Assembly (NCBI GenBank): GCA_009777635.1
Contig: WRLK01000009.1
Location: 1 to 39,239 of the forward strand
Reading direction: 5' to 3'
From: Oscillospiraceae bacterium
Lineage (GTDB): Bacteria; Bacillota; Clostridia; Oscillospirales; Ruminococcaceae
DNA: 39,239 bases
Below the pieces are notes generated by a model. That model did no database searches. It saw only the letters and a program-made list of their open reading frames with translations, and had not been told where the DNA came from. Position 1 is the stretch's first letter. Every line of letters starts with the position of its first letter. Both the position numbers and the translations under genes were made by a program. Below, piece after piece: positions 7,558-14,608 of this stretch.

Positions 7558-8673
7558 ATGAGCTACTATATCTCCGGCTGCATGACCGGTAAAAACGATC
7601 AAACGCTTGTGGCGATTGAGGACAGCATTATGCAAAAAGGAAGGCCGGTGACGGCTGGCTCGAAAATCCTGTCGGGCTTTACCTCCCCGCTTGACGCAAC
7701 CGTTATCTCGCGCCTTGAAGCGGGCGGATACGCCGTTTCAGGAAAAACGAAGATGCGCGAATTCGGGCTTTTGCCGCTTTGTGAAGAAGCCTGCGAAGCT
7801 TCAGGCGCGGTACGCGCGGTCGCGGACGGCGCCGTAAGCTTTGCTTTATGCAACGACTTTTCCGGCGTCACACGGCGGGAGGCCGCCGAAAACGGCATAT
7901 GCTACATCCACCCGACATACGGATGCGTTTCGCGGTACGGGCTGATCCCCTCCGCGTGCTCCATGGATCAAATCGGCATCGTGTGCAGAGACATAGTCGA
8001 GGGCTTTGGGCTTTTGTCCGTCATCGCGGGAAACGACGAAAAAGACGGCGCGATGTATCCGGATAAATCCTATGTATATGAGCCGCTCGATAAAAAGATA
8101 AAGGCGTTTGTGCCCGAAAACGTTCTCACTGCGGCAATTCCGGAAGACAAGGCCGCCGTCTTAGCGCTTTCATCGCATTTTGACGGGGTTTCTACCGAGC
8201 TTGCTTATTTTGATGTTTTAAATAAAGCTCAGTATATTTTGAGCTGCGCCGAGATTTCCGCGAACTTAAGCCGCTATGATGGCGTAAAGTTCGGTTTTCG
8301 CGCCGACCGCTACAATAACCTTGACGGGCTTTATGTAAACACAAGGACGCAGGGCTTCGGGCTTGACGCGAAGCTTGCGCTTATCATGGGCTCGATGGTG
8401 CTGTCAAAAGAGTATTATACGCCGTGTTACGAAAAAGCGCTGAAGCTTCGGCGCGTTATAAAAGATTCTCTTGATTTTAAAAGCTACGACGTTATTCTCC
8501 TGCCGTTGCGCATAACGGGCGGCGCATACGAAAGCTCGGCGGTGCACGCCTTGGCGGCGCTCGCGGGGCTGCCATGCGTTTCGTTTTCATATAACGGCGG
8601 CGGCGTCCAGATACTTGCGGCGCCCAAAAACGAAAACGCGCTCCTGACTGTTGTAAAGGCGGTGACAAGGTGA
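7558..8673 (+). CDS. GatA-like protein lacking the amidase catalytic triad
   Basis: A 371-aa amidase-family protein, about 110 residues shorter than normal GatA (about 485). Homology to GatA is clear: TAGSKILSGFTSPLDATVI, HPTYGCVSRYGLI, SMDQIGIVCRD, EISANLSRYDGVKFG, and LAGLPCVS near the end. The active site is gone. The catalytic Lys of the usual VAIKDNI motif is Glu21 (VAIEDSI). The GGSSGGS loop with the cis-Ser is deleted. The nucleophile of GSDTGGSIRQPA aligns with Val104 (CNDFSGVTRREA). The first roughly 65 residues of GatA, including the first helices, are also absent. The frame is intact, with a good ribosome binding site (AAAGGGGG), and the stop overlaps the gatB start. It therefore seems to be a maintained pseudoenzyme, not a decaying gene. 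It should not release ammonia from glutamine. A scaffold role, with ammonia supplied otherwise or a second GatCAB elsewhere, is inference. Confidence 0.85.
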   Translation: MSYYISGCMTGKNDQTLVAIEDSIMQKGRPVTAGSKILSGFTSPLDATVISRLEAGGYAVSGKTKMREFGLLPLCEEACEASGAVRAVADGAVSFALCNDFSGVTRREAAENGICYIHPTYGCVSRYGLIPSACSMDQIGIVCRDIVEGFGLLSVIAGNDEKDGAMYPDKSYVYEPLDKKIKAFVPENVLTAAIPEDKAAVLALSSHFDGVSTELAYFDVLNKAQYILSCAEISANLSRYDGVKFGFRADRYNNLDGLYVNTRTQGFGLDAKLALIMGSMVLSKEYYTPCYEKALKLRRVIKDSLDFKSYDVILLPLRITGGAYESSAVHALAALAGLPCVSFSYNGGGVQILAAPKNENALLTVVKAVTR

Positions 8674-10103
8674 GCTATGAAGTTGTGATCGGGCTTGAGG
8701 TCCACGTCGAGCTTTCGACGCAGTCGAAGCTCTTTTGCGGCTGCTCGGCAATGTTCGGCGCTGATCCTAACGAAAACGTGTGCCCCGCCTGCTCCGGTAT
8801 GCCGGGGATGCCCGCCGTTACAAACAAAAAAGCTGTCGAGCTGGGAATCGCCGCGGGACTTCTGACAAACAGCGAGATTACCCGCGTGATGACGTTTGAC
8901 AAGAAAAATTATTTTTATCCCGATTTGCCGACCGGCTATCAAATAACGCAGCTTTTCGCCCCAATCTGCAAAAACGGCTGGATTGATATCGAAACGGGCT
9001 CAGGCGTCCGCCGGATCACCTTAAAGCAGATCCATATCGAGGAGGACGCCGGAAAACTGGTGCACGACAACAGGTGCGACGCATCGCTTATCGATTTTAA
9101 CCGCACAAGCGTACCGCTGATTGAAATTGTAAGCAACCCGGATTTAAGAACCTCCGAGGAGGTCGTGGCATACCTTTCAAAGCTGCGGCTGCTTTTAAGC
9201 TTCGCTGGTATATCCGACTGCAAAATGCAGGAGGGCTCCATGCGTTGCGACGTAAACATTTCCGTCCGCAGGTCAGGGAGCGGCAAGCTTGGAACGCGCA
9301 CCGAAATCAAAAACTTAAACTCATTTAAGGCCATCGCAAGGGCGATAGAATACGAGTCGGAGCGCCACATCGAAGCGCTTGAAACGGGCTGCGAGACAAT
9401 CATACAGGAAACGCGCAGGTTCGACGACGGCAAGGGCGAGACATTCTCCATGCGCGGCAAGGAGGACGCCACCGATTACCGGTACTTCCCAAACCCTGAA
9501 TTGATGCCGGTATGCATAAGCGACGAGTGGATCGAGGCGGTACGCGCCACTTTGCCGGAAACGGCGCAGGATAAATTCACGCGCCTGACGAAAGAGCTTA
9601 ACCTGCCCGAGTACGATGCGAAAATCATAACGGGAAGCCGCAATTTATCCGTAATTTTCGATGAAACCATGCAGCGCTTTCACAACCCCAAGGAGATCGC
9701 GAACTGGATCATCGTCGAGCTTTTGAGCATTGCCAAGGGCGACAATAAAGGCGAGGACGATATTGTGATCGACGAGAAAAAATTCGCAACGCTTATGAAG
9801 CTTTGCGAGAACAAGACCATCAACCGCAACGTTGCGAAGAAGATTCTCATAAAGGTTTTTGAAGAGGGCGTCGACCCTGAGCGGTACGTTGAGGAACACA
9901 AGCTGGGCATGGTTACCGATACGGCTTTTCTTGAGAATATTGTAAGGGATGTCCTTTTAGAAAACGAAAAATCCGTGCTTGAATACAAAAACGGAAACCA
10001 AAAGGTCATCGGCTTTTTTGTCGGCAAAATCATGAACAAATCACAGGGCAAGGCGGACCCGAAAATTGTAAACGAGCTTTTGCGGAAGCTGCTGGACGAT
10101 TAA
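8670..10103 (+). CDS. gatB: Asp/Glu-tRNA amidotransferase subunit B
   Basis: A 477-aa protein of full GatB length. This subunit activates the side-chain carboxylate of mischarged tRNA with ATP and performs transamidation. The N-terminal cradle domain starts VIGLEVHVELST. Zinc-type cysteines appear in FCGCS and CPACSGMPG. The kinase region has KKNYFYPDLPTGYQITQ and QIHIEEDAGKL. The C-terminal helical and YqeY-like tail domains (about 300-477) contact tRNA and end in GKADPKIVNELLRKLL. All of these look normal, in contrast to its GatA partner. The start, GTG at 8670, overlaps the gatA-like stop codon (GTGA), which indicates translational coupling. No T-rich terminator is visible after the stop. 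Confidence 0.95.
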   Translation: MSYEVVIGLEVHVELSTQSKLFCGCSAMFGADPNENVCPACSGMPGMPAVTNKKAVELGIAAGLLTNSEITRVMTFDKKNYFYPDLPTGYQITQLFAPICKNGWIDIETGSGVRRITLKQIHIEEDAGKLVHDNRCDASLIDFNRTSVPLIEIVSNPDLRTSEEVVAYLSKLRLLLSFAGISDCKMQEGSMRCDVNISVRRSGSGKLGTRTEIKNLNSFKAIARAIEYESERHIEALETGCETIIQETRRFDDGKGETFSMRGKEDATDYRYFPNPELMPVCISDEWIEAVRATLPETAQDKFTRLTKELNLPEYDAKIITGSRNLSVIFDETMQRFHNPKEIANWIIVELLSIAKGDNKGEDDIVIDEKKFATLMKLCENKTINRNVAKKILIKVFEEGVDPERYVEEHKLGMVTDTAFLENIVRDVLLENEKSVLEYKNGNQKVIGFFVGKIMNKSQGKADPKIVNELLRKLLDD

Positions 10104-10181
10104 GCGGCGGGCAGGCGCGAAGCCGCGGCGTCCCGTTATGAAGATTATTTATATTATCTGCAGTAGGAGGAGGATAGCAAA

Positions 10182-10763
10182 TTGGCAAGGGTAGATGATA
10201 TTAAGATTAAGTTGGCTCAATATAGCGTTAACGATGAACGAATCATGGAAATCACAGGAAGTAATAATCTTATTAATGTTATCGACAAAATGGAGGAGTG
10301 CCTTACTCTTGATATAATGCAACAAATTATGGACTCATTCGCTTGCGGAGGGGGGGATGATTTTGAAAAAGCATGTGAAGAACTCGACAAACATGTTGGT
10401 GGCAAAACGTTGAATGAGAAATTGAACCACTTAGTTAGCATTTCGGATAATTACGAAAATATTACGATTAATGCCGATAAATCATTAACAGTTACTTGGT
10501 CTTTTGTTGATAACGGAAAATATATTTGCCAGTGTCCTGTAGCAATACAAAGCGACATAAAGGTTTCTGAATTGGCTTTGGAAAACAATATCGGTAATGT
10601 TGTTATGCCGTTATCATATTGTTTTTGTTGTGCAGGTTCATGCCGTCGCCATTTTCAGTTGCAAAACGGCATTAAATTAAGAACAAAAAAAATTATTTCG
10701 TCGCCAATTAACAGTAAAGGCGAAAAACCTTGTTCGTTTATATTCGAAGTAGAAGGTATCTGA
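10182..10763 (+). CDS. Unknown protein with C-terminal Cys cluster (possibly DUF6144)
   Basis: A 193-aa soluble protein of unknown function. The N-terminal two thirds are helical and acidic. The C-terminal part has YCFCCAGSCRRHF followed by an alternating hydrophobic stretch that ends KPCSFIFEVE. This pairing of a Cys cluster with a CxFxFE ending resembles small V4R-like ligand or metal-binding domains and clostridial DUF6144 proteins; I offer that as a guess. The start is TTG, chosen because a strong AGGAGGAGG lies eight bases upstream. Base composition is clearly more AT-rich than the aspS-gat genes before it and the transporter after it, which hints at separate acquisition. It probably forms a unit with the two following genes. 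Confidence 0.6.
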   Translation: MARVDDIKIKLAQYSVNDERIMEITGSNNLINVIDKMEECLTLDIMQQIMDSFACGGGDDFEKACEELDKHVGGKTLNEKLNHLVSISDNYENITINADKSLTVTWSFVDNGKYICQCPVAIQSDIKVSELALENNIGNVVMPLSYCFCCAGSCRRHFQLQNGIKLRTKKIISSPINSKGEKPCSFIFEVEGI

Positions 10764-10808
10764 CGTACATAATAAGCATAATCCGCATATGTAAAAAGGA
10801 GGGTTACC

Positions 10809-10997
10809 ATGGCTTGTGAAAAAAACAAAAGCATGAAATGCACCTGCACATACGCGTGTCCGCGGCGTGGGAAATGCTGCGAATGCATCGCGTACCACAC
10901 CCGGGGCGGTGAATTCCCGGCATGCTTTTTCTCGCCGGCGGGCGAGCGCGCGTACGACCGCAGCTTTGGCGCTCTTATGCGCGACAGGCGCTCTTAG
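10809..10997 (+). CDS. Small Cys-rich protein, DUF6485-like
   Basis: A 62-aa protein with seven cysteines, arranged as CTCTYACPRRGKCCECIAYH followed by PACFF. The pattern resembles DUF6485-type small clostridial proteins and suggests a bound metal, most likely zinc; no function is known to me. It has an AAGGAGGG site seven bases before the ATG, and its stop codon abuts the ATG of the following transporter, so the two are almost certainly co-translated. The short length and composition fit a real gene rather than a chance frame. Confidence 0.75.
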   Translation: MACEKNKSMKCTCTYACPRRGKCCECIAYHTRGGEFPACFFSPAGERAYDRSFGALMRDRRS

Positions 10998-11897
10998 ATG
11001 TATTACTTTCTGACGCTGTTATCGGGGATTCTGGTTTCCGTTATGATCGCCGTTAACGGTATATTGAAACAGGAGTACGGCGTGTATTCGGCAGCGGTCA
11101 TCATACATATCGCAGGCTCTGCTCTAAGCCTTATCATTGTGCTCAACAGGCATGATTTAAAATTGCTTTTTTCAAAGTTTCACGCATGGTATCTTTATCT
11201 GGGCGGCGCAATCGGCGTGTTTACCACAGTATGGATTGGCATGGCCTTTGGCCGGATTAGCGTATCCGCGATATTGGCGCTGGGCCTGTTCGGCCAAAGC
11301 GCAGCGGGCCTGATTGTCGATCAGTATGGATGGCTGGGGATGCCCCGCCACCCTTTCAACAAACGAAAGATTATCGGTCTGTTTCTCATTTTAGCAGGTA
11401 TCGCGTCCATGATAACCGATTTTGAAATCATAGCGGTGCTTGTTGCCTTTGCAGCGGGAGTCAGCATTGTGGTGTCCCGCACGTTAAACGCAAGGATTGC
11501 CGAGCTTACAAGCGTGCGGATCAGCACGCTTTACAATCATATTATAGGACTTGCGATCGCCGTTTTTGTGTTGTTCCTTTTGGGGCGAAACGAGGTGGGG
11601 TTCACGCAGTTTTACATCTCGCCGCGGCTGTACATATACTTCGGGGGGATTCTTGGGGTATTCACGGTTATACTCAGCAACATGACGGTTGCAAGGGTGC
11701 CGGCGTTTTATTTAACGCTTATTATATTTAGCGGGCAGGTGTTTTCGGGTATAATCATCGATATTATGATTTCAGGCGCTTTCTCGCATCAAAACCTGAT
11801 CGGCGGCCTGCTCGTAACAACCGGCCTGTGCGCGAATCTTTTGCTGGACAGGAAAAAGGCTCCGGCTTCATCGTGCCGGTCCGCCCCTGCTGATTAG
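10998..11897 (+). CDS. DMT-superfamily transporter, YdcZ/DUF606 type
   Basis: A 299-aa membrane protein with about ten predicted transmembrane segments in two similar halves (residues 1-145 and 150-290). This matches the duplicated YdcZ (DUF606) family of drug/metabolite-type transporters. Characteristic stretches are LSGILVSVMIAVNG at the start and GLFGQSAAGLIVDQYGWLG in the first half, echoed by IIFSGQVFSGIIIDIM in the second. The substrate cannot be told from sequence. It directly follows the Cys-rich small gene. Its TAG stop is formed by the first three bases of the inverted-repeat element at 11895, so the last few residues may have been reshaped by that insertion. Confidence 0.85.
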   Translation: MYYFLTLLSGILVSVMIAVNGILKQEYGVYSAAVIIHIAGSALSLIIVLNRHDLKLLFSKFHAWYLYLGGAIGVFTTVWIGMAFGRISVSAILALGLFGQSAAGLIVDQYGWLGMPRHPFNKRKIIGLFLILAGIASMITDFEIIAVLVAFAAGVSIVVSRTLNARIAELTSVRISTLYNHIIGLAIAVFVLFLLGRNEVGFTQFYISPRLYIYFGGILGVFTVILSNMTVARVPAFYLTLIIFSGQVFSGIIIDIMISGAFSHQNLIGGLLVTTGLCANLLLDRKKAPASSCRSAPAD

Positions 11898-12059
11898 GGC
11901 GTGTTCCCACTATCCGAAATGTTCAGGTTTTGAGCAGATTTTGTGCCAGCCTAGGCAAAAATTCGCAGGAATACTTGGCGTATTTCAAGAATTTTTAACG
12001 ACGAATGGCACAAAATCTGCCAAAAGATGGGCGTTGAGCGGTAGTGGGAACACGCCCTA
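11895..12059. mobile_element. MITE-like palindromic element, 165 bp
   Basis: It is bounded by a perfect 18-bp inverted repeat (TAGGGCGTGTTCCCACTA at 11895-11912 and its complement at 12042-12059). A second perfect 15-bp pair lies inside (11934-11948 with 12006-12020), and the spacers between the two pairs are equal (21 nt each). A central hairpin (AAAAATTC with GAATTTTT) closes the structure. It has no coding capacity. Each end carries TA, consistent with insertion at a TA target, as for IS630- or some IS5-type elements. No transposase in the window matches it. It supplies the stop codon of the transporter. Confidence 0.75.
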
Positions 12060-12092
12060 GCGTGATGCACGCATGAAAAAAATATGGATTAT

Positions 12093-12128
12093 AACAGGAG
12101 CCGTTGCTTTAAAGCAACGGCTCCTGTT
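12093..12128. repeat. 36-bp perfect palindrome
   Basis: Two 18-base arms (12093-12110 and 12111-12128) are exact reverse complements with no spacer. As RNA it would form a very stable hairpin. No T-run follows on the plus strand, and only a loose T-rich stretch on the minus strand, so it is not a convincing terminator. Confidence 0.8.
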
Positions 12129-12146
12129 GCCGCTTTAACCGCCGAA

Positions 12147-12211
12147 ACAATTTGCCGCTTCGCGGCCGGCGGCTAACGCCGCCGCTTTCGCCGTCAGGCG
12201 AAAGAAATTGT
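12147..12211. other. 65-nt exact four-way-junction inverted-repeat array
   Basis: An outer 7-bp helix (12147-12153 with 12205-12211) encloses three adjacent perfect hairpins: 12154-12166 (5 bp, 3-nt loop), 12167-12184 (7 bp, 4-nt loop) and 12185-12204 (8 bp, 4-nt loop). Every base is in a helix or a hairpin loop, with none unpaired at the junction. It could act as structured RNA in the leader of the hydroxylase operon or as a DNA cruciform. I do not recognise it as a known riboswitch. Confidence 0.7.
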
Positions 12212-12227
12212 GTCAAAACGCATTGAG

Positions 12228-12270
12228 CCTTAAAAGCTGGCTATACTTTAACTATAGCCAGCTTTTAAGG
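12228..12270 (+). promoter_or_regulatory. 18-bp hairpin overlapping the Mo-subunit ribosome binding site
   Basis: Arms 12228-12245 and 12253-12270 are perfect complements with a 7-nt loop. The right arm ends in AAGG, the first part of the AAGGGGG ribosome binding site (12267-12273) of the TTG-initiated gene at 12281. If formed in mRNA it would partly hide that site. The regulatory role is inference. Confidence 0.6.
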
Positions 12271-12280
12271 GGGAAAAATA

Positions 12281-14608
12281 TTGGGCACAGCAGCCGGACG
12301 CAGCGTTAAGCGAAAAGAAGCTTGGGACAAAGCCACCGGAAACGCAAAATATACAGACGACCTGCCGTCTTTAGGCCACCTGACAGCGCGGCTGCTCACA
12401 AGCCCGCACGCTCACGCGAAAATCAAGAACATAAACAAGGTCGCGGCTTTTGGCGTAAAAGGCGTGAAGGCGGTGATTACGGGGCTTGACATTACAGCGT
12501 TATGCGGAGTATTGCTTCAAGACCGCCCGCATCTTGCAAAGGACGTAGTCCGGTATGCGGGCGAACCGGTCGCAATCGTTGTCGCTGCAGATGAGCCCGC
12601 CGCCATTTCGGCAGCCGGCCTGATCGAAGTGGAATATGAGCCTCTCGCGCATGTGCTCACGCCACGGGCCGCGCTTAAACCCGGCGCGCCGCTTTTGCAC
12701 GATAACCCGGAGCGTTACAAGCGCATGGTTGAGGATATATATCCACAACCTAAAAGCAATATCGCCTCACAATACCGTATCCGCAAAGGCCATGCGGATA
12801 CGGGCTTTGCGCTGAGCCATATGATTGTTGAGGAAAATTTTTACTTACCGCCGTCAGACCACCTTGCCATGGAGGTCCGAGCGGCAAGGGCCGAAATTTC
12901 GGCGGACGGCATGGTAACGATTACGACGGCCTCTCAGTCGCCCTATTCGGTAATAAAGCAGCTATCGCAAAGCTTTTCGGTCCCCGAGGGGAATATACGG
13001 GTTAAGGTGCCGTTTGTCGGCGGAGGCTTCGGCGGAAAAGCCCCGGTCTTACTTGAGCATTTGGCGTACATCGCGTCAAGCAAGGTAGGCGGGCGCCCTG
13101 TGCGCCTTGTCATAACAAGGGAGCAGGACATGGCCGCAGCGCCTTGCCGGATGGGGCTTGAGGCGTCCGTTAAACTGGGGTGTGACGATACGGGCAGGCT
13201 CAAAGCCGCGGAGCTTCGTTTCTGGCTTGACTGTGGGGCGTATGCAGATATCGGGCCGTACATGGCAAAATCCCTTGCAAGCAATTGCACGGGGCCGTAC
13301 CGGGTGGATAACCTGTATTGCGATTCGCTTTGCGTCTACACAAACCACACCTATGCCACATCATACCGCGGATTTTCCCACGCGGAGTTTACCTTTTGCA
13401 TTGAGCGCACGATGGATGAGCTTGCAAAGCGGCTAAATATCGACCCGCTTAAATTCCGCCTCATAAACGCGGTATCGCCCGGGGATTCATCCCCAACGCA
13501 GGTTTCGCTTAACCCGAGCAATTTGGGCGACCTTAAGGCTTGCCTTAAAAAGCTAAAGCCGCTGTCCGGCTGGAACGGCGCTGTCGTTCCGGTCGATGAA
13601 CACACCGTCCGCGCAAAAGGGGTCTCCTGCCTGTGGAAGTCCGCGGACTTACCTGCTAACGCGATATCCGGCGCCATGATTACCTTTAATCCGGATGGCA
13701 GCCTGAACCTCAACACCGGCGTAGTCGAGATGGGAAGCGGCAGCAAAACCCAGCTTGCGCAAATTTTAGCCGATAAGCTGGATGTTGATATAAATCAGAT
13801 ACACGTGAAAATGAGCGTTGATACACGGGTAAATCCGGAGCACCACAAGACGGTCGCAAGCATGACCGGGTATATGGCAGGCAACGCCGTTCTAAGGGCG
13901 GCTGAGGATATTCTGGCGCAGCTGAAAACCACCGGCGCCGAAGCGCTCGGATGCTCCTCGGATGACATCATCGTGAAAGGCGGGGCCGTATATTCGCTTC
14001 GGAATCCTTTAAACAAGATACGGCTAAAGGATATCGCGTCGGGCTACAAGGCGCCGGACGGCTCATCAATCGGGGAGCCCGCTCTCGGCCGCGGCGGGTT
14101 CATGCTCAAGGGGCTTTCGACCCTTGACCCTAAAACGGGAAAAGGACAGACCGCGCCCGCATGGACTGTCGGCGCGCAAGCCGTGGAGGTTGAGTACGAT
14201 ACAATTGAGCATACCTACCGCATCATAAGCGCGTCAACCGTTATTGACGTGGGCATGGTCATGAATCCGGAAGCCATGCGCCAAATCATACGCGGAGGCA
14301 TGGCGATGGGGATCAGCATGGCAAGCCGGGAAGCTTACTCCTACGACCAAAACGGGCTCTTGACAACTCCCACCCTGCGCACATATAAGCTCATGCACAT
14401 CGGGCAGGAGCCCGACTACCGCGTCGAGTTTGTAGAAACGCCGCAGGAGGGCTCGCCATACGGGATACGCAGCATGTCGGAACACGGCATCATAGGAATC
14501 CCCGCCGCTTTAGCAAACGCGCTTTCAAATGCGTCCGGCTTTTCCTTGAACACACTTCCGCTGACGCCTGAGTCGCTGTGGAAGAAAAGCGGGGGAGTCT
14601 CCTCATGA
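12281..14608 (+). CDS. Molybdenum hydroxylase (xanthine dehydrogenase family), molybdopterin subunit
   Basis: A 775-aa large subunit. The N-terminal a/b hammerhead domain (about 15-125; KATGNAKYTDDL..., SPHAHAKI) is followed by two molybdopterin-binding domains. The cofactor loop VGGGFGGKAP lies near 245-255. The conserved base that activates the Mo-bound water is present as Glu734 in SMSEHGIIG. Such enzymes hydroxylate purines or other N-heterocycles or aldehydes, passing electrons through FeS centres to FAD. The substrate cannot be fixed from sequence, and a selenium-dependent clostridial hydroxylase is possible. The start is TTG with AAGGGGG, the only site in phase that gives the normal N-terminus. 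It is first of three overlapping genes and follows an intergenic region dense with inverted repeats. No maturation factor (XdhC, MocA) is adjacent. Confidence 0.93.
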   Translation: MGTAAGRSVKRKEAWDKATGNAKYTDDLPSLGHLTARLLTSPHAHAKIKNINKVAAFGVKGVKAVITGLDITALCGVLLQDRPHLAKDVVRYAGEPVAIVVAADEPAAISAAGLIEVEYEPLAHVLTPRAALKPGAPLLHDNPERYKRMVEDIYPQPKSNIASQYRIRKGHADTGFALSHMIVEENFYLPPSDHLAMEVRAARAEISADGMVTITTASQSPYSVIKQLSQSFSVPEGNIRVKVPFVGGGFGGKAPVLLEHLAYIASSKVGGRPVRLVITREQDMAAAPCRMGLEASVKLGCDDTGRLKAAELRFWLDCGAYADIGPYMAKSLASNCTGPYRVDNLYCDSLCVYTNHTYATSYRGFSHAEFTFCIERTMDELAKRLNIDPLKFRLINAVSPGDSSPTQVSLNPSNLGDLKACLKKLKPLSGWNGAVVPVDEHTVRAKGVSCLWKSADLPANAISGAMITFNPDGSLNLNTGVVEMGSGSKTQLAQILADKLDVDINQIHVKMSVDTRVNPEHHKTVASMTGYMAGNAVLRAAEDILAQLKTTGAEALGCSSDDIIVKGGAVYSLRNPLNKIRLKDIASGYKAPDGSSIGEPALGRGGFMLKGLSTLDPKTGKGQTAPAWTVGAQAVEVEYDTIEHTYRIISASTVIDVGMVMNPEAMRQIIRGGMAMGISMASREAYSYDQNGLLTTPTLRTYKLMHIGQEPDYRVEFVETPQEGSPYGIRSMSEHGIIGIPAALANALSNASGFSLNTLPLTPESLWKKSGGVSS

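Noticed and set aside
7558-8673. GatA-like gene as a pseudogene
   Set aside because: The frame is open, has a good ribosome binding site and overlaps gatB. The changes remove active-site residues selectively instead of introducing stops or frameshifts.
12228-12270. Known Moco or purine riboswitch
   Set aside because: The visible structures are simple perfect hairpins and lack the conserved loops I would expect of those riboswitches.
11895-12270. CRISPR array
   Set aside because: The repeats are inverted, not direct, with no regular spacer pattern and no cas genes in the window.
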